From: Terrimicrobium sacchariphilum
GTDB taxonomy: Bacteria; Verrucomicrobiota; Verrucomicrobiia; Chthoniobacterales; Terrimicrobiaceae
Direction: 5' to 3'
DNA: 64,000 nucleotides
NCBI RefSeq assembly: GCF_001613545.1
Contig: NZ_BDCO01000002.1
Location: 1,798,001 to 1,862,000 of the forward strand
Shown piece after piece: positions 1 through 8,848 of the stretch (position 1 is its first letter; each line of letters begins with the position of its first letter). A program made the position numbers and the translations under genes. Under the pieces are notes generated by a model. That model ran no database searches. It was given only the letters and a program-made list of their open reading frames with translations, and was not told the origin of the DNA.

Positions 1-1
1 C

Positions 2-1663
2 GACGACAAGGAGACCTTCGACATCTACAACCGGGGCGAAACTCTTGGTGTGTTCCAGATGGAAAGCGGCGGCATCACGAACTGCTGTAAGCGCTTCGAT
101 GTCGACAAGATCGACGACATCATCGCCATCGGCGCGCTTTATCGTCCGGGCCCGATGCAGTTCATCGACGACTACATCGCGCGTAAAAAAGGTCTCAACA
201 AGATCGAGTACGCGCATCCGCTGCTGGCCCAGGTCTGCGCCGATACCTACGGCATCATCGTTTATCAGGAACAGGTGCAGAAAGCGGCGAATATCCTGGC
301 CGGCTACTCCCTTGGCGACGCTGACCTGCTCCGCCGGGCGATGGGTAAGAAGGACAAGGAAAAGATGGCCAAGGAGCGCGTGCGCTTCGTCGAGGGCTGC
401 GGCAAGGTCAACAACATCCCGCCTGGAACGGCCGACGCGATCTTTGACTTTATCGCGAAGTTCGCGGAATACGGCTTCAACAAAAGTCATAGTGCCGCCT
501 ACGGATGGGTTTCCTACCAGACGGCCTTCGTCAAGGCTCACTACCCGGTGGAGTTCATGGCCGCCTTGCTCACGCATGACGCCTCGACGACCGACCGCCT
601 CGCCGTCGTCATCGCGGAATGCACGCGCATGGGCATCAAGGTGCTCCCGCCTGATGTGAACAGCAGTTTCCTGTTTTTCACCCCCGAGCTGTTCGGCGAT
701 CAGCGCGCCATCCGGTTCGGCCTCGCCTCCATCAAGAACGTGGGCGCGGGAGCGATGCAGGCGGTGCTGGAGGATCGGGAAAAGAACGGCCCGTTTACCT
801 CGCTGGAGGATTTTTGCTCGCGCCTCGATTCCCGCACGGTGAATCGCAAGATCTTGGAAAGCCTCGTGAAGTGCGGCGCCTTCGATGGCTTCAAGAAGAA
901 TCGTGCCGAGCTCTTCGAGGACATCGAGCAGGCCATGGCCGCTGCTGCCGCCGTGCAGAGGGATCGCGCATCGGGGCAGGTGTCGCTCTTCGATGCGATG
1001 GACACCGCGCCCCAGAAATCCAAGGGTACTGCTCGCAAGGTGGAACCGTGGCCGCAGAATGAGATCCTCGCGCACGAGAAGGAACTGCTCGGCTACTACA
1101 TCACAGGACACCCGCTTGAGGCTTACGCTGGTCACTTCGACAGCATAAAGGTAAGCAAGATCGCCGACGCCCTCCAGGTCGAGGAATCCGCCACCTTCAA
1201 ACTGGCCGGTCTCATCACCTCGGTGGAACGCAAGTTTACCAAGAAAGATGGTCGTCCCTTCGCCATCATCGCTTTGGAGGACTTCACCGGGCAGGTGGAA
1301 CTCACGGCGTGGGATGAGACTTATTCCGAGAATGCCGAACTGCTGGTTTCCGGGACGGTCGTGGCGGTTTCCGCCCGTCTTACGCGGCGGGAGGAATCCA
1401 TCCGCGCCACGGCGAATTCCTTCAAACCGCTCAAGCCCAAGGCGTCAGCCCGCCCGGTGTGTCTGCGTCTTGCCCATGAAAAGCTGAGCGATGCGAGCCT
1501 CGCGTCCGTGCTGGAGGCGGTAAAGCGCCACCCGGGGAAGCGACCTCTGCTGCTGGAGTTCGTTCGCAAGGACGGTCCGCCGGTGGTCATTGAGGCCGAC
1601 GACGATTTTTCCGTCGGCGACGAGGGTGCTTTACAGCGCGAACTGGCGATCTTTGCGGCTTGA
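2..1663 (+). CDS. dnaE: DNA polymerase III subunit alpha, C-terminal part
   Basis: This is the catalytic subunit of the replicative DNA polymerase, cut by the window start. The reading frame is open from base 2, so the true start lies upstream. The visible 554 codons begin in the polymerase core with the family signature around GVFQMESGG, followed by the fingers region (YRPGPMQFI, then QEQVQ). A helix-hairpin-helix region follows at about residues 250-300. Near the C terminus is an OB-fold segment (AGLITSVERKFTKKDGRPFA), as in bacterial DnaE. The gene ends in TGA and galE follows after 53 bp in the same direction with no evident terminator. The long ORF on the opposite strand here is a GC-driven shadow. 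Confidence 0.97.
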   Translation, partial: DDKETFDIYNRGETLGVFQMESGGITNCCKRFDVDKIDDIIAIGALYRPGPMQFIDDYIARKKGLNKIEYAHPLLAQVCADTYGIIVYQEQVQKAANILAGYSLGDADLLRRAMGKKDKEKMAKERVRFVEGCGKVNNIPPGTADAIFDFIAKFAEYGFNKSHSAAYGWVSYQTAFVKAHYPVEFMAALLTHDASTTDRLAVVIAECTRMGIKVLPPDVNSSFLFFTPELFGDQRAIRFGLASIKNVGAGAMQAVLEDREKNGPFTSLEDFCSRLDSRTVNRKILESLVKCGAFDGFKKNRAELFEDIEQAMAAAAAVQRDRASGQVSLFDAMDTAPQKSKGTARKVEPWPQNEILAHEKELLGYYITGHPLEAYAGHFDSIKVSKIADALQVEESATFKLAGLITSVERKFTKKDGRPFAIIALEDFTGQVELTAWDETYSENAELLVSGTVVAVSARLTRREESIRATANSFKPLKPKASARPVCLRLAHEKLSDASLASVLEAVKRHPGKRPLLLEFVRKDGPPVVIEADDDFSVGDEGALQRELAIFAA

Positions 1664-1716
1664 GGGAAGTTTCGGAATTGCCTCATGACCAGCCTTCCAG
1701 CTAGGTTTCCCGGCGC

Positions 1717-2691
1717 ATGAGTACCATTTTCGTCACCGGCGGTGCCGGTTACATCGGCAGCATCTGCGTCGAGCAGCTGCTCAACGAAGGCTATCGCGTA
1801 GCCGTCTTTGACAATCTCACTGAAGGCCACCGCAAAGCCGTCGATACCCGCGCGGATTTCTTCCAGGGCGACCTTTCGGACCGGACTGTCCTGCGTCACG
1901 CCTTTGACGAGGCCAAACCCGATGCCGTGATGCATTTCGCTGCCAGCGCGCTGGTGGGCGAGTCGATGTCGAATCCCTCGAAGTATTTCCGCAACAACGT
2001 TGCGAACGGTGTCAATCTTCTCGATGTTGCCGTCGAGTCCGGGGTGAAGAAGTTTGTCTTCTCCTCGACTTGCGCCACCTTTGGCATTCCCGAGCGCGTG
2101 CCGCTCGACGAGACGCTTCCCCAGCAGCCGATCAACCCTTACGGCGAATCGAAGCTCCTTTTCGAAAAGATCCTCCGTTGGTACGGGCAGATTCATAATC
2201 TGAATTTCACCGCCCTGCGTTACTTCAACGCCGCGGGCGCGACGGAGAAATTCGGCGAAGATCACCGCATCGAGACGCACCTGATCCCCAACGTGCTCAA
2301 GGTCGCTCTCGGCCAGAAGGAGTCCGTCGACATCTTCGGCACGGACTACCCGACGCCGGATGGCACCTGCATCCGCGACTACATCCATATCCTCGACCTC
2401 GCCCAGGCGCACATCCTGGCGCTGAAGTCTGAGAAGTCCGACTTCTACAACCTCGGCACCGGCGGCGGTACTTCCGTCCGCGAGGTCATCGATGCCTGTA
2501 GCGAAATCTCGGGCAAGAAGATCACGGCAATCGAAAAGCCGCGTCGTGCGGGCGATCCTCCGCGACTCGTGGCTGCCTCGGACAAGATCCGCACCGAGCT
2601 CGGCTGGGCTCCAAAGTACCAGGACATCCGCCAGATCGTCAAAGACGCCTGGGCCTGGCACGTCAAGAACCCCGGTGGCTACGGCGACTAG
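1717..2691 (+). CDS. galE: UDP-glucose 4-epimerase
   Basis: This cytoplasmic extended-SDR enzyme interconverts UDP-glucose and UDP-galactose with bound NAD. The 324-residue length is normal. The Rossmann motif GGAGYIGS lies at residues 8-15, the catalytic SST at about 116-118, and the Y142-x3-K146 pair (YGESK) is intact. DGTCIRDYIHILDLA is the substrate-loop signature typical of GalE rather than of dehydratases. The ATG start gives the standard MSTIFVTGG beginning. A strong hairpin follows about 28 bp downstream, so transcription from dnaE/galE probably stops there. Its likely role here is sugar nucleotide supply for envelope glycans. Confidence 0.95.
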   Translation: MSTIFVTGGAGYIGSICVEQLLNEGYRVAVFDNLTEGHRKAVDTRADFFQGDLSDRTVLRHAFDEAKPDAVMHFAASALVGESMSNPSKYFRNNVANGVNLLDVAVESGVKKFVFSSTCATFGIPERVPLDETLPQQPINPYGESKLLFEKILRWYGQIHNLNFTALRYFNAAGATEKFGEDHRIETHLIPNVLKVALGQKESVDIFGTDYPTPDGTCIRDYIHILDLAQAHILALKSEKSDFYNLGTGGGTSVREVIDACSEISGKKITAIEKPRRAGDPPRLVAASDKIRTELGWAPKYQDIRQIVKDAWAWHVKNPGGYGD

Positions 2692-2719
2692 GATCGCCTG
2701 ATCAGTCATTTATCTCATC

Positions 2720-2745
2720 GAAAGGCGGGCGTTTGCCCGCCTTTC
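2720..2745 (+). terminator. Rho-independent-like hairpin after galE
   Basis: Perfect 11-bp inverted repeat GAAAGGCGGGC / GCCCGCCTTTC with a GTTT loop, 28 bp after the galE stop. The T-rich tail is short (GCATTT), so it may act as an imperfect terminator. It sits between galE and the next plus-strand gene. Confidence 0.75.
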
Positions 2746-2817
2746 GCATTTCCGGCAGGGGTGAAAATTTCCTCTCTGGGTATTTGCCGACTGTCTCCCG
2801 CTGTGCTGCATTACCGC

Positions 2818-3822
2818 ATGCTTTTCTCCACGCGTGTGTTTTCGGCCCCTCAGGCCGGTTTTCGGCGAGTCCGGTTTTCCAGTGCAATCCTGGGGGGACT
2901 GGCCGCAATGGCCTGGCTCGGCGGCTGCGCCACGGTCTCCGATCGTCCAGGTGACGGAAAGACGGCGCGGGATGAAACGGTGAAGCTTCAGATCGTGCTG
3001 GATGCGTGGAAATTCGGTCCCGGGGTGGTGGATGGGCATCGCGGCGAGTTTACGGACAAGGCCCTGGAGTTCTACCGCGAGGCCAAGGGCCTGCCGAAGG
3101 GCTACCTGCCCGACACCTCCAACATCCAGCCGTACACCACGTACACGATCACTGCGGAGGATAAGGCCATGATCGGAACCATGGCCGAGAAACCGGAGGA
3201 GCTCGCCAAGCAGAAGCGCCTGCCGTACGTCTCCATGGCCGAACTCCTCGGAGAACGCTTTCATACCACCCCCGGTTTCCTGGCCGAACTGAATCCCGGC
3301 GTGAACATCGAGGCGTTGCCAGTTGGTGCGGTCGTCAAGGTGACGAATGTGCATCGCCCATTCCGGGTGGGGGACTATCCGTCGGCCTACCCGGCGGCGC
3401 CAAAGTCGGTCGCATCGATCCGGCACGTCTATGTGGATACAAAGACGCGAATGCTGGAGGTACGTGATAGTGGAAAGCTGATCGCAGCCTTCCCCATCAC
3501 TCCCGGCTCGGAGGAACATCCGGCTCCGTTGGGTGACTGGAAGGTCGTCAAGGCCGTGCCGTGGCCCTGGTACCGCTATGATGAGGGCGTGCTGGAGCGC
3601 GGCGAGCGCACAAAGGTTTACTACATGCTTCCTCCCGGCCCCAATAGCCCGGTGGGCATTCTCTGGACGGGCCTGAACCGCCCGGGCATCGGCATTCATG
3701 GCACGACTTCGCCGGATACGATTGGCCGTGCGGGCAGCCATGGCTGCATCCGCCTGTCCAACTGGGACGCGGCGACCTTCTACACGCTCGTGCAGAAGAA
3801 CGTGCCGGTCACGATTCGCTAA
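2818..3822 (+). CDS. L,D-transpeptidase (YkuD) lipoprotein
   Basis: Predicted periplasmic peptidoglycan cross-linking or lipoprotein-anchoring enzyme of the YkuD family, 334 residues. The N terminus has a basic segment, a hydrophobic stretch and a lipobox-like LGGC, so it is probably a lipoprotein. Residues of about 130-190 look like a degenerate LysM module (SMAELLGERF, then LNPGVNIEALPVGAVVKV). The C-terminal catalytic domain has the diagnostic GIHG and GSHGCIRLSN motifs, with the nucleophile Cys near residue 310 and its His two residues before. I chose ATG 2818 because it gives a normal signal sequence. A GTG at 2761 in the same frame would add 19 residues. It converges on the AraC gene with only 7 bp between stops. 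Confidence 0.88.
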   Translation: MLFSTRVFSAPQAGFRRVRFSSAILGGLAAMAWLGGCATVSDRPGDGKTARDETVKLQIVLDAWKFGPGVVDGHRGEFTDKALEFYREAKGLPKGYLPDTSNIQPYTTYTITAEDKAMIGTMAEKPEELAKQKRLPYVSMAELLGERFHTTPGFLAELNPGVNIEALPVGAVVKVTNVHRPFRVGDYPSAYPAAPKSVASIRHVYVDTKTRMLEVRDSGKLIAAFPITPGSEEHPAPLGDWKVVKAVPWPWYRYDEGVLERGERTKVYYMLPPGPNSPVGILWTGLNRPGIGIHGTTSPDTIGRAGSHGCIRLSNWDAATFYTLVQKNVPVTIR

Positions 3823-3829
3823 AAGAAGC

Positions 3830-4669
3830 TTAACGCGGCAGCGCTGCCCGCTGGTAGGCGCGGGGACTCATCCCCGCCTGCTTGCGAAACCAGCGGGCGA
3901 AATAATTCTGGTCGGTGAAGCCGAGCGCGTCGCAGGCCTGTTTGATCTTCGGATAGGTCTGCAGCGCACGTTGGGCGCGTTCCATCGCCACGGCGTCGCG
4001 GTATTCGCGCAGGGTGCGGCCTGTTGCCGCTTTGAAGAGGCGGTTCAGGTGATCTGGCTGGTAGCCCATCGCTCCGGCCAGCGCCGCGACCTCGGGTAAC
4101 GGCTTGTCCGCGCCGCGCAGGAGCTTGTCAAAGCGCCTGACGTATCCCGGGAATTCCCCCGTACGCACCGGCAGGATGCCCACACAGCGAAAAAGCGTGT
4201 CGAGGATGCGCAGTACCGAGGCCGCCACGATCAGTCGATGCGCGGGGGCATGCGGATCGCTCAGGCGGGTGAGCTCGGAGAGTTCGCGCCGGACCGCGCC
4301 TGCCTCGGATTGCGTCAGCCTCGCGAGGGAGACGCCGTGTTTGACCGATCCCCGCCAATCCACATCCAGCACGAGACAGAGCGGACGGCGCCCTGTGGAT
4401 TCCCGAAACGAGTGCTCACTGCGGGCAGGAAGGAAAATCACGCTGGCTGGTCCGATTTCCAGGTTGGCCCCGTCGGCGGTCATCACGCCTCGTCCACTCA
4501 GGTAGCAGAGCACCTGCGAGAAGGAATGCGAGTGCCGGGCGAGTTGGTCCACCTCGGGCAGGTGACGGTTCAGCCGCAGACGGCGAATGCGTGCGCCCGG
4601 CAGGCGAACGTCGAGTTCCTGGAAGAGGAGGGGGCGGTACGTTTTCACCGGCAACCAGAAGAAATTCAA
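3830..4669 (-). CDS. AraC-family transcriptional regulator with cupin sensor domain
   Basis: 279-residue DNA-binding regulator. An N-terminal AraC-type cupin (about residues 20-120) probably binds a sugar ligand. The C-terminal double helix-turn-helix (about 185-275) contains DALGFTDQNYFARWFRK and GMSPRAYQRAA, the classic AraC signature. It is transcribed divergently from the SDR-GH88-cupin-oxidoreductase genes, so it is the likely activator of that sugar-catabolic set. A 7-bp inverted repeat lies just upstream of its start. The ligand cannot be named from sequence. Confidence 0.9.
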   Translation of the reverse strand: MNFFWLPVKTYRPLLFQELDVRLPGARIRRLRLNRHLPEVDQLARHSHSFSQVLCYLSGRGVMTADGANLEIGPASVIFLPARSEHSFRESTGRRPLCLVLDVDWRGSVKHGVSLARLTQSEAGAVRRELSELTRLSDPHAPAHRLIVAASVLRILDTLFRCVGILPVRTGEFPGYVRRFDKLLRGADKPLPEVAALAGAMGYQPDHLNRLFKAATGRTLREYRDAVAMERAQRALQTYPKIKQACDALGFTDQNYFARWFRKQAGMSPRAYQRAALPR

Positions 4670-4675
4670 ATGGAG

Positions 4676-4697
4676 ACAAAAAGAAAGTCGTTTTTGT
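4676..4697. promoter_or_regulatory. Inverted repeat in the AraC/SDR divergent promoter
   Basis: The arms ACAAAAA (4676-4682) and TTTTTGT (4691-4697) are separated by 8 nt. They lie 7 bp upstream of the AraC start and 60 bp upstream of the SDR start. They could be an operator. AraC proteins often use direct repeats instead, so the assignment is tentative. Confidence 0.3.
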
Positions 4698-4756
4698 GCT
4701 AAATGGCGCGGGTGGGGCCATGGCGCAGGAAAAGAAGCGCGTGTAAGGTCGCCAGC

Positions 4757-5548
4757 ATGTCAACCCCCGCAGTTGTCCTCGTTACAGGTTCCAGCCGTGG
4801 ACTGGGCCGTGGAGTGGCGGAAAAGCTCGCCGCCTCTGGCTACAGTGTGGCGATCCATTACGCCAATAACAAGCAGGCCGCGGAAGAAACCGCGGAGGCC
4901 TGCCGCAAGCTTGCGCCGATTCCCGAACAGCAGTTTGCCATCGTCGGCGGCAACGTTGGTGTCGCGGCCGACCGCCAGCGCATTCTTGATGAAACGCTCG
5001 CTGCTTTCGGCCATCTCGATGCGCTCGTCAACAATGCAGGCATCGCTCCGCGCATTCGCGCCGACATTGTCGAGGCGACGGAGGAGATTTTCGACGAGGT
5101 CATCGCCGTCAATCTCAAGGGGCCGTATTTCCTGTCCCAGCTCGCCGTCCAGTATTGGCTGAAAAACCCGGGCAAGTCCCGCCTCTCGACCGGCTACAAG
5201 CTCGTCTTTGTCAGTTCGCTTTCCGCCAATACCGCCTCGGTCAATCGCGGCGAATACTGCATCTCCAAGGCCGGTCTCTCCATGGCCTCGCAGCTTTGGG
5301 CCGTGCGCCTCGCCGCCGAGGGCATCCAGGTGCTGGAGCTTCGCCCGGGCATCATGGCCACCGACATGACCTCTGGCGTGAAGGAAAAATACGACAAGCT
5401 CCTCGCCGACGGTATCGTGCCGCAGAAGCGCTGGGGTAGCCCGGATGATGTCGGCCGCGCGGTCGAGTCGATCCTGGGCGGACATTTCCCGTTCTCCTGC
5501 GGGGATGTCATCAACATCGATGGAGGCTTCCACCTTCGCAGACTTTAA
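4757..5548 (+). CDS. Short-chain dehydrogenase/reductase, probable sugar-acid reductase
   Basis: Classical NAD(P)-dependent SDR of 263 residues. The cofactor motif TGSSRGLG is at residues 10-17, NNAG at about 101-104, and the catalytic Ser at about 154 with Y167-x3-K171 (YCISK). The C-terminal DGGFHLRRL is typical of the FabG/KduD-like group. The frame opens at 4703, but ATG 4757 gives the usual MSTPAVVLVTG start. It is first in a plus-strand set with GH88, a cupin and a Gfo/Idh/MocA protein. I infer that it reduces or oxidises a uronate-derived sugar rather than an acyl-ACP. The substrate is not readable from sequence. Confidence 0.88.
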   Translation: MSTPAVVLVTGSSRGLGRGVAEKLAASGYSVAIHYANNKQAAEETAEACRKLAPIPEQQFAIVGGNVGVAADRQRILDETLAAFGHLDALVNNAGIAPRIRADIVEATEEIFDEVIAVNLKGPYFLSQLAVQYWLKNPGKSRLSTGYKLVFVSSLSANTASVNRGEYCISKAGLSMASQLWAVRLAAEGIQVLELRPGIMATDMTSGVKEKYDKLLADGIVPQKRWGSPDDVGRAVESILGGHFPFSCGDVINIDGGFHLRRL

Positions 5549-5554
5549 TTTCGC

Positions 5555-6931
5555 ATGATTACCATTCGCCAAGACCTCACGACCGCCTCGCTGGCGCCGA
5601 AGATCAAGAAACTCTGGGACGCCTCCGCTCCCAAGATCCTCTCGATCGACGCCGCGGAGAAACCCGGCGCCGCGACTCCCGTGTTCACCGTCCAGGGCAA
5701 GTACACCGCCCGCGGCTGGACCGAGTGGACGCAGGGCTTTGTCTACGGCTCCGCCATTCTTCAATACGACGCCACCGGCGATGAATCGTTTCTGACCCTC
5801 GGCCGCGACCGCACCCGCGAGCGCATGGCCCATCACATCACGCACATCGGCGTGCATGACCACGGGTTTAACAACGTATCGACCTACGGCAACCTGCTTC
5901 GCCTCATGGTTGAGGGACGTATTGCCTTTAACCAGCAGGAGAAGGATTTCTACGAGCTCGCGCTTAAGTGCACCGGCGCTGTACAGGCCGCCCGCTGGAG
6001 CCGCATCTCCAATGGCGAGGGTTATATTTACTCATTCAATGGCCCGCACTCGCTCTTTGCCGACACGATCCGTTCGCTGCGCGCCCTGGCCGTTTCCCAC
6101 CAGCTCGGCCATGTCCTCATGGGTGAGCGCGATGCCCGCATTTCGCTTATCGAGCGTCTCATTCAGCACGCTCGTACGACCTCGCAGTTCGCCGTCTTCT
6201 TCGGCGAAGGCCGCGATTACTACGACGAGCGCGGACGCGTGGCCCACGAGAGCGTATTCAATCTCAACGACGGCAACTACCGTTGCCCGAACTCCCAGCA
6301 GGGGTTCTCGCCCTTTACCACGTGGACGCGCGGTCAGGCCTGGATCATCGCCGGGTATCCCGAGCAGCTGGAATGGCTGGCGACCCGCCCGGATGCGGAA
6401 TTCGAGCCCTTTGGCGGCCGCGCCGCGGTGGAGGAGCTTTTCCTCAAGACCGCGCTCGCGAGCTGCGATCATTATATCGAAAACACGCCGACCGACGGCA
6501 TTCCGTACTGGGATACCGGCGCGCCGTTCCTGCACAAGCTCGGCGACTACATGAACCAGCCGGCTCAGATTCACAACGACTGGGAGCCGGTCGACAGTTC
6601 TGCCGCCGCCATCGCTGCTCAGGGTCTCCTCCGTCTCGGTCGCTACCTCCAGCAGAAGGGCGACGCCCGTGGCGATCGCTACTGGCAGGCGGGCCTTACG
6701 GTGGCCGATACGGTATTGGCTGAGCCGTACCTTTCCACCGACGCGAATCATCAGGGCCTCATCCTGCACTCGATCTACCACCGTCCGAACGGTTGGGATT
6801 ACATTCCGGAAGGCAGCAAGATTCCTCTGGGCGAGTCCTCCATGTGGGGTGACTACCACGCCCGCGAACTTGCGATCTATCTCCAGCGCATCATCGAAAA
6901 CAAACCCTACTACACCTTCTTCTCCCTATGA
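5555..6931 (+). CDS. Glycoside hydrolase family 88-like unsaturated uronyl hydrolase
   Basis: Probable (alpha/alpha)6-barrel enzyme that removes the unsaturated 4,5-uronic acid left by polysaccharide lyases. The 458-residue protein has GH88-like features: HDHGFNNVSTYGN, TWTRGQAWIIAGY, EPVDSSAAAIAAQGLL near residue 345, and GESSMWGDYHARELAIY near the C terminus. I see no convincing signal peptide, so it probably acts in the cytoplasm on imported oligosaccharides. It follows the SDR gene by 6 bp and overlaps the cupin gene by 4 nt (ATGA), so the genes are co-transcribed. The family call rests on motif recall and is firm at family level. The exact substrate (pectin, rhamnogalacturonan or glucuronan type) is open. 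Confidence 0.8.
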   Translation: MITIRQDLTTASLAPKIKKLWDASAPKILSIDAAEKPGAATPVFTVQGKYTARGWTEWTQGFVYGSAILQYDATGDESFLTLGRDRTRERMAHHITHIGVHDHGFNNVSTYGNLLRLMVEGRIAFNQQEKDFYELALKCTGAVQAARWSRISNGEGYIYSFNGPHSLFADTIRSLRALAVSHQLGHVLMGERDARISLIERLIQHARTTSQFAVFFGEGRDYYDERGRVAHESVFNLNDGNYRCPNSQQGFSPFTTWTRGQAWIIAGYPEQLEWLATRPDAEFEPFGGRAAVEELFLKTALASCDHYIENTPTDGIPYWDTGAPFLHKLGDYMNQPAQIHNDWEPVDSSAAAIAAQGLLRLGRYLQQKGDARGDRYWQAGLTVADTVLAEPYLSTDANHQGLILHSIYHRPNGWDYIPEGSKIPLGESSMWGDYHARELAIYLQRIIENKPYYTFFSL

Positions 6932-7383
6932 GCATCATCGTATCGGATCTCGCACAGATCGAAGGTCGCCGCTTCCCGGCCCGCCGCCGCACGCAAAATC
7001 TCGTGAATGGCGTGGCCCCGATCAAGGCGACGAACTTCAGCATGGGCAACGTCACCCTCGACCCCAAGGGCGGTCAGGTGCCGTGGCACAATCAGGAACA
7101 GGAAGAAACCTACTTCATCGTCGAGGGAACCGGTGAGTTCTGCCTTGGCACGGAGCGCCAGGTCGTGACGACCGGCCAGATGGTGTACATCCCGTCCGGC
7201 GTGTTTCACCAGCTCACCAACATCGGCGATACTCCGCTGCGCATGATCTACTGCTACGGCCCCGCCGGAGACGTGGCTCACTGGCGTCAGGAGCTTGACG
7301 GCACCCTTCCCAAGGCGGGAGTGGAAGCTCCGCCGCTGCCCGAGGGCGCATGGCCGCAGTGCACCGATAAACCCACTGCCTAA
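6928..7383 (+). CDS. Cupin-domain protein
   Basis: Small single-domain cupin of 151 residues with the two conserved metal-site motifs. Motif 1 runs from [20 protein letters not shown] and motif 2 lies in [20 protein letters not shown], together supplying the usual His/Glu/His ligands. It starts inside the stop of the GH88 gene (ATGA overlap), which suggests translational coupling. Cupins in such clusters act as sugar isomerases/epimerases or as sensors. Which applies here cannot be decided from the sequence. Confidence 0.85.
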   Translation: MSIIVSDLAQIEGRRFPARRRTQNLVNGVAPIKATNFSMGNVTLDPKGGQVPWHNQEQEETYFIVEGTGEFCLGTERQVVTTGQMVYIPSGVFHQLTNIGDTPLRMIYCYGPAGDVAHWRQELDGTLPKAGVEAPPLPEGAWPQCTDKPTA

Positions 7384-7414
7384 GCATTACAGAAATCTCA
7401 CACCTAAACTTTCC

Positions 7415-8566
7415 ATGAAAAAACATTCCATCGGCATCATCATGAACGGCGTCACCGGACGCATGGGCACGAATCAGCACTACATCCGGTCGATCCTCGC
7501 CATTCGCAAACAGGGCGGCGTGAAAATCAGCGATGACGAAGTCATCTGGCCCGAACCCGTCCTCGTCGGACGCAGCGTGGCCAAGCTCCAGGCACTCGCC
7601 GCCATGGACAGCGGCGTCCGCTACACCACCGACCTCGACGCCGAACTCGCCAAACCCGAGAACATCATTTACTTCGACGCCCAGACGACGGGCCGCCGCG
7701 CTGACGCGGTGAAGAAGGCCATTGCCGCCGGCAAGCATGTCTATTGTGAAAAGCCGACCGCAGTTTCCACCGAGGCCGCCCTCGATCTCTATCGCGTCGC
7801 CACCAAAGCGGGTGTGAAGAACGGCGTCGTGCAGGACAAGCTCTGGCTGCCCGGCCTTCTCAAGGTCAAGCGTCTCCAGGAGCAGGGCTTCTTTGGCAAG
7901 ATCCTCAGCGTGCGCGGCGAGTTCGGTTACTGGGTGTTCGAGGGACACAACATCCCGGCCCAGCGCCCGAGCTGGAACTACCGCAAGGAAGACGACGGCG
8001 GCATCATCGTCGACATGCTCTGCCACTGGCGCTACGTCATCGACAATCTCTTCGGTGAGGTGAAATCGCTGACCTGCCTCGGCGCGACCCATATCCCGGA
8101 ACGCGTGGACGAGCAGGGCAAGACCTACAAGTGCACCGCCGACGATTCCGCCTACGCGACCTTCGAACTCGCGAACGGCGTGGTCGCTCATTTCAACTCA
8201 AGCTGGAACGTCCGAGTGCGTCGCGACGACCTCCTGACTCTCCAAATCGACGGAACCCATGGTTCCGCCGTGGCGGGTCTTCGCGAGGTGTGGATTCAGC
8301 ACTACGGCAACACGCCGAAGCCGGTTTGGAACCCCGACATCGCGCAGCCGATCGACTTCTACGGTGGCTGGTCCAAGGTGCCGGAGCAGGAAAACTACGA
8401 CAACGCCTTCAAGGTGCAGTGGGAACTTTTCCTCCGCCACATCGTGCTCGACGAGCCATTCCGCTGGACGCTGCTCGAAGGCGCAAAAGGCGTACAGATG
8501 GCCGAGCTCGGTCTGGAAAGCTGGGCCAAGCGTACCTGGCTGGACGTGCCTAAGCTTTCCGCCTAG
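7415..8566 (+). CDS. Gfo/Idh/MocA-family oxidoreductase
   Basis: NAD(P)-dependent sugar or sugar-acid dehydrogenase of 383 residues. The N-terminal dinucleotide fold has GVTGRMG near residues 11-17, and CEKPTA at about 111-116 carries the family's conserved EKP lysine. The C-terminal alpha/beta substrate domain includes [15 protein letters not shown] with its putative catalytic Asp/His. The frame opens at 7295, inside the cupin gene. ATG 7415 fits the family start and leaves a 31-bp gap. It is the last gene of the SDR-GH88-cupin group and probably completes conversion of the released uronate. Confidence 0.88.
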   Translation: MKKHSIGIIMNGVTGRMGTNQHYIRSILAIRKQGGVKISDDEVIWPEPVLVGRSVAKLQALAAMDSGVRYTTDLDAELAKPENIIYFDAQTTGRRADAVKKAIAAGKHVYCEKPTAVSTEAALDLYRVATKAGVKNGVVQDKLWLPGLLKVKRLQEQGFFGKILSVRGEFGYWVFEGHNIPAQRPSWNYRKEDDGGIIVDMLCHWRYVIDNLFGEVKSLTCLGATHIPERVDEQGKTYKCTADDSAYATFELANGVVAHFNSSWNVRVRRDDLLTLQIDGTHGSAVAGLREVWIQHYGNTPKPVWNPDIAQPIDFYGGWSKVPEQENYDNAFKVQWELFLRHIVLDEPFRWTLLEGAKGVQMAELGLESWAKRTWLDVPKLSA

Positions 8567-8608
8567 GCATCGCCCTACCGGGTTTATTGTTTTGTGGAGT
8601 GGGCCGCG

Positions 8609-8767
8609 TCAGCCGACGGGCTGCGCGGCTTCCCGCTCCTGTTTTTTATCTTTCCGTTCGTCCTTCGGGGATTCCACCTCGCGGCGAACCTCTTCGTAGA
8701 ACTCCTGGGATTCGGTTTCAGGGCCATGCAGGTCCTTCTCGGGGATATTGACGAAGTCTGCTTTCAT
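8609..8767 (-). CDS. Small highly charged hypothetical protein (52 aa)
   Basis: This short reading frame runs MKADFVNIPEKDLHG to AAQPVG and is rich in Glu, Lys, Arg and Asp with almost no hydrophobic core. AGAGG lies about 6 nt before the ATG, a good ribosome binding site, and codon use resembles its neighbours. It occupies the space between the Gfo/Idh/MocA gene (convergent) and the MocR gene (same strand, 81 bp upstream). I recognise no family. It may be a soluble, partly disordered small protein. The overlapping plus-strand ORFs have no support. Confidence 0.5.
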   Translation of the reverse strand: MKADFVNIPEKDLHGPETESQEFYEEVRREVESPKDERKDKKQEREAAQPVG

Positions 8768-8848
8768 AGCACCTCTAACGAAAGGCCGTTTCCGGCTTTT
8801 AGCCAGTGGGGGAAAGTGCTGATTGGCCTATCGGGCCGAACTCGCCAT

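Noticed and set aside
1321-2709. Long minus-strand open frame of 462 codons opposite dnaE and galE
   Set aside because: It is antisense to two well-supported genes, has no recognisable domain, and arises from GC-rich third positions.
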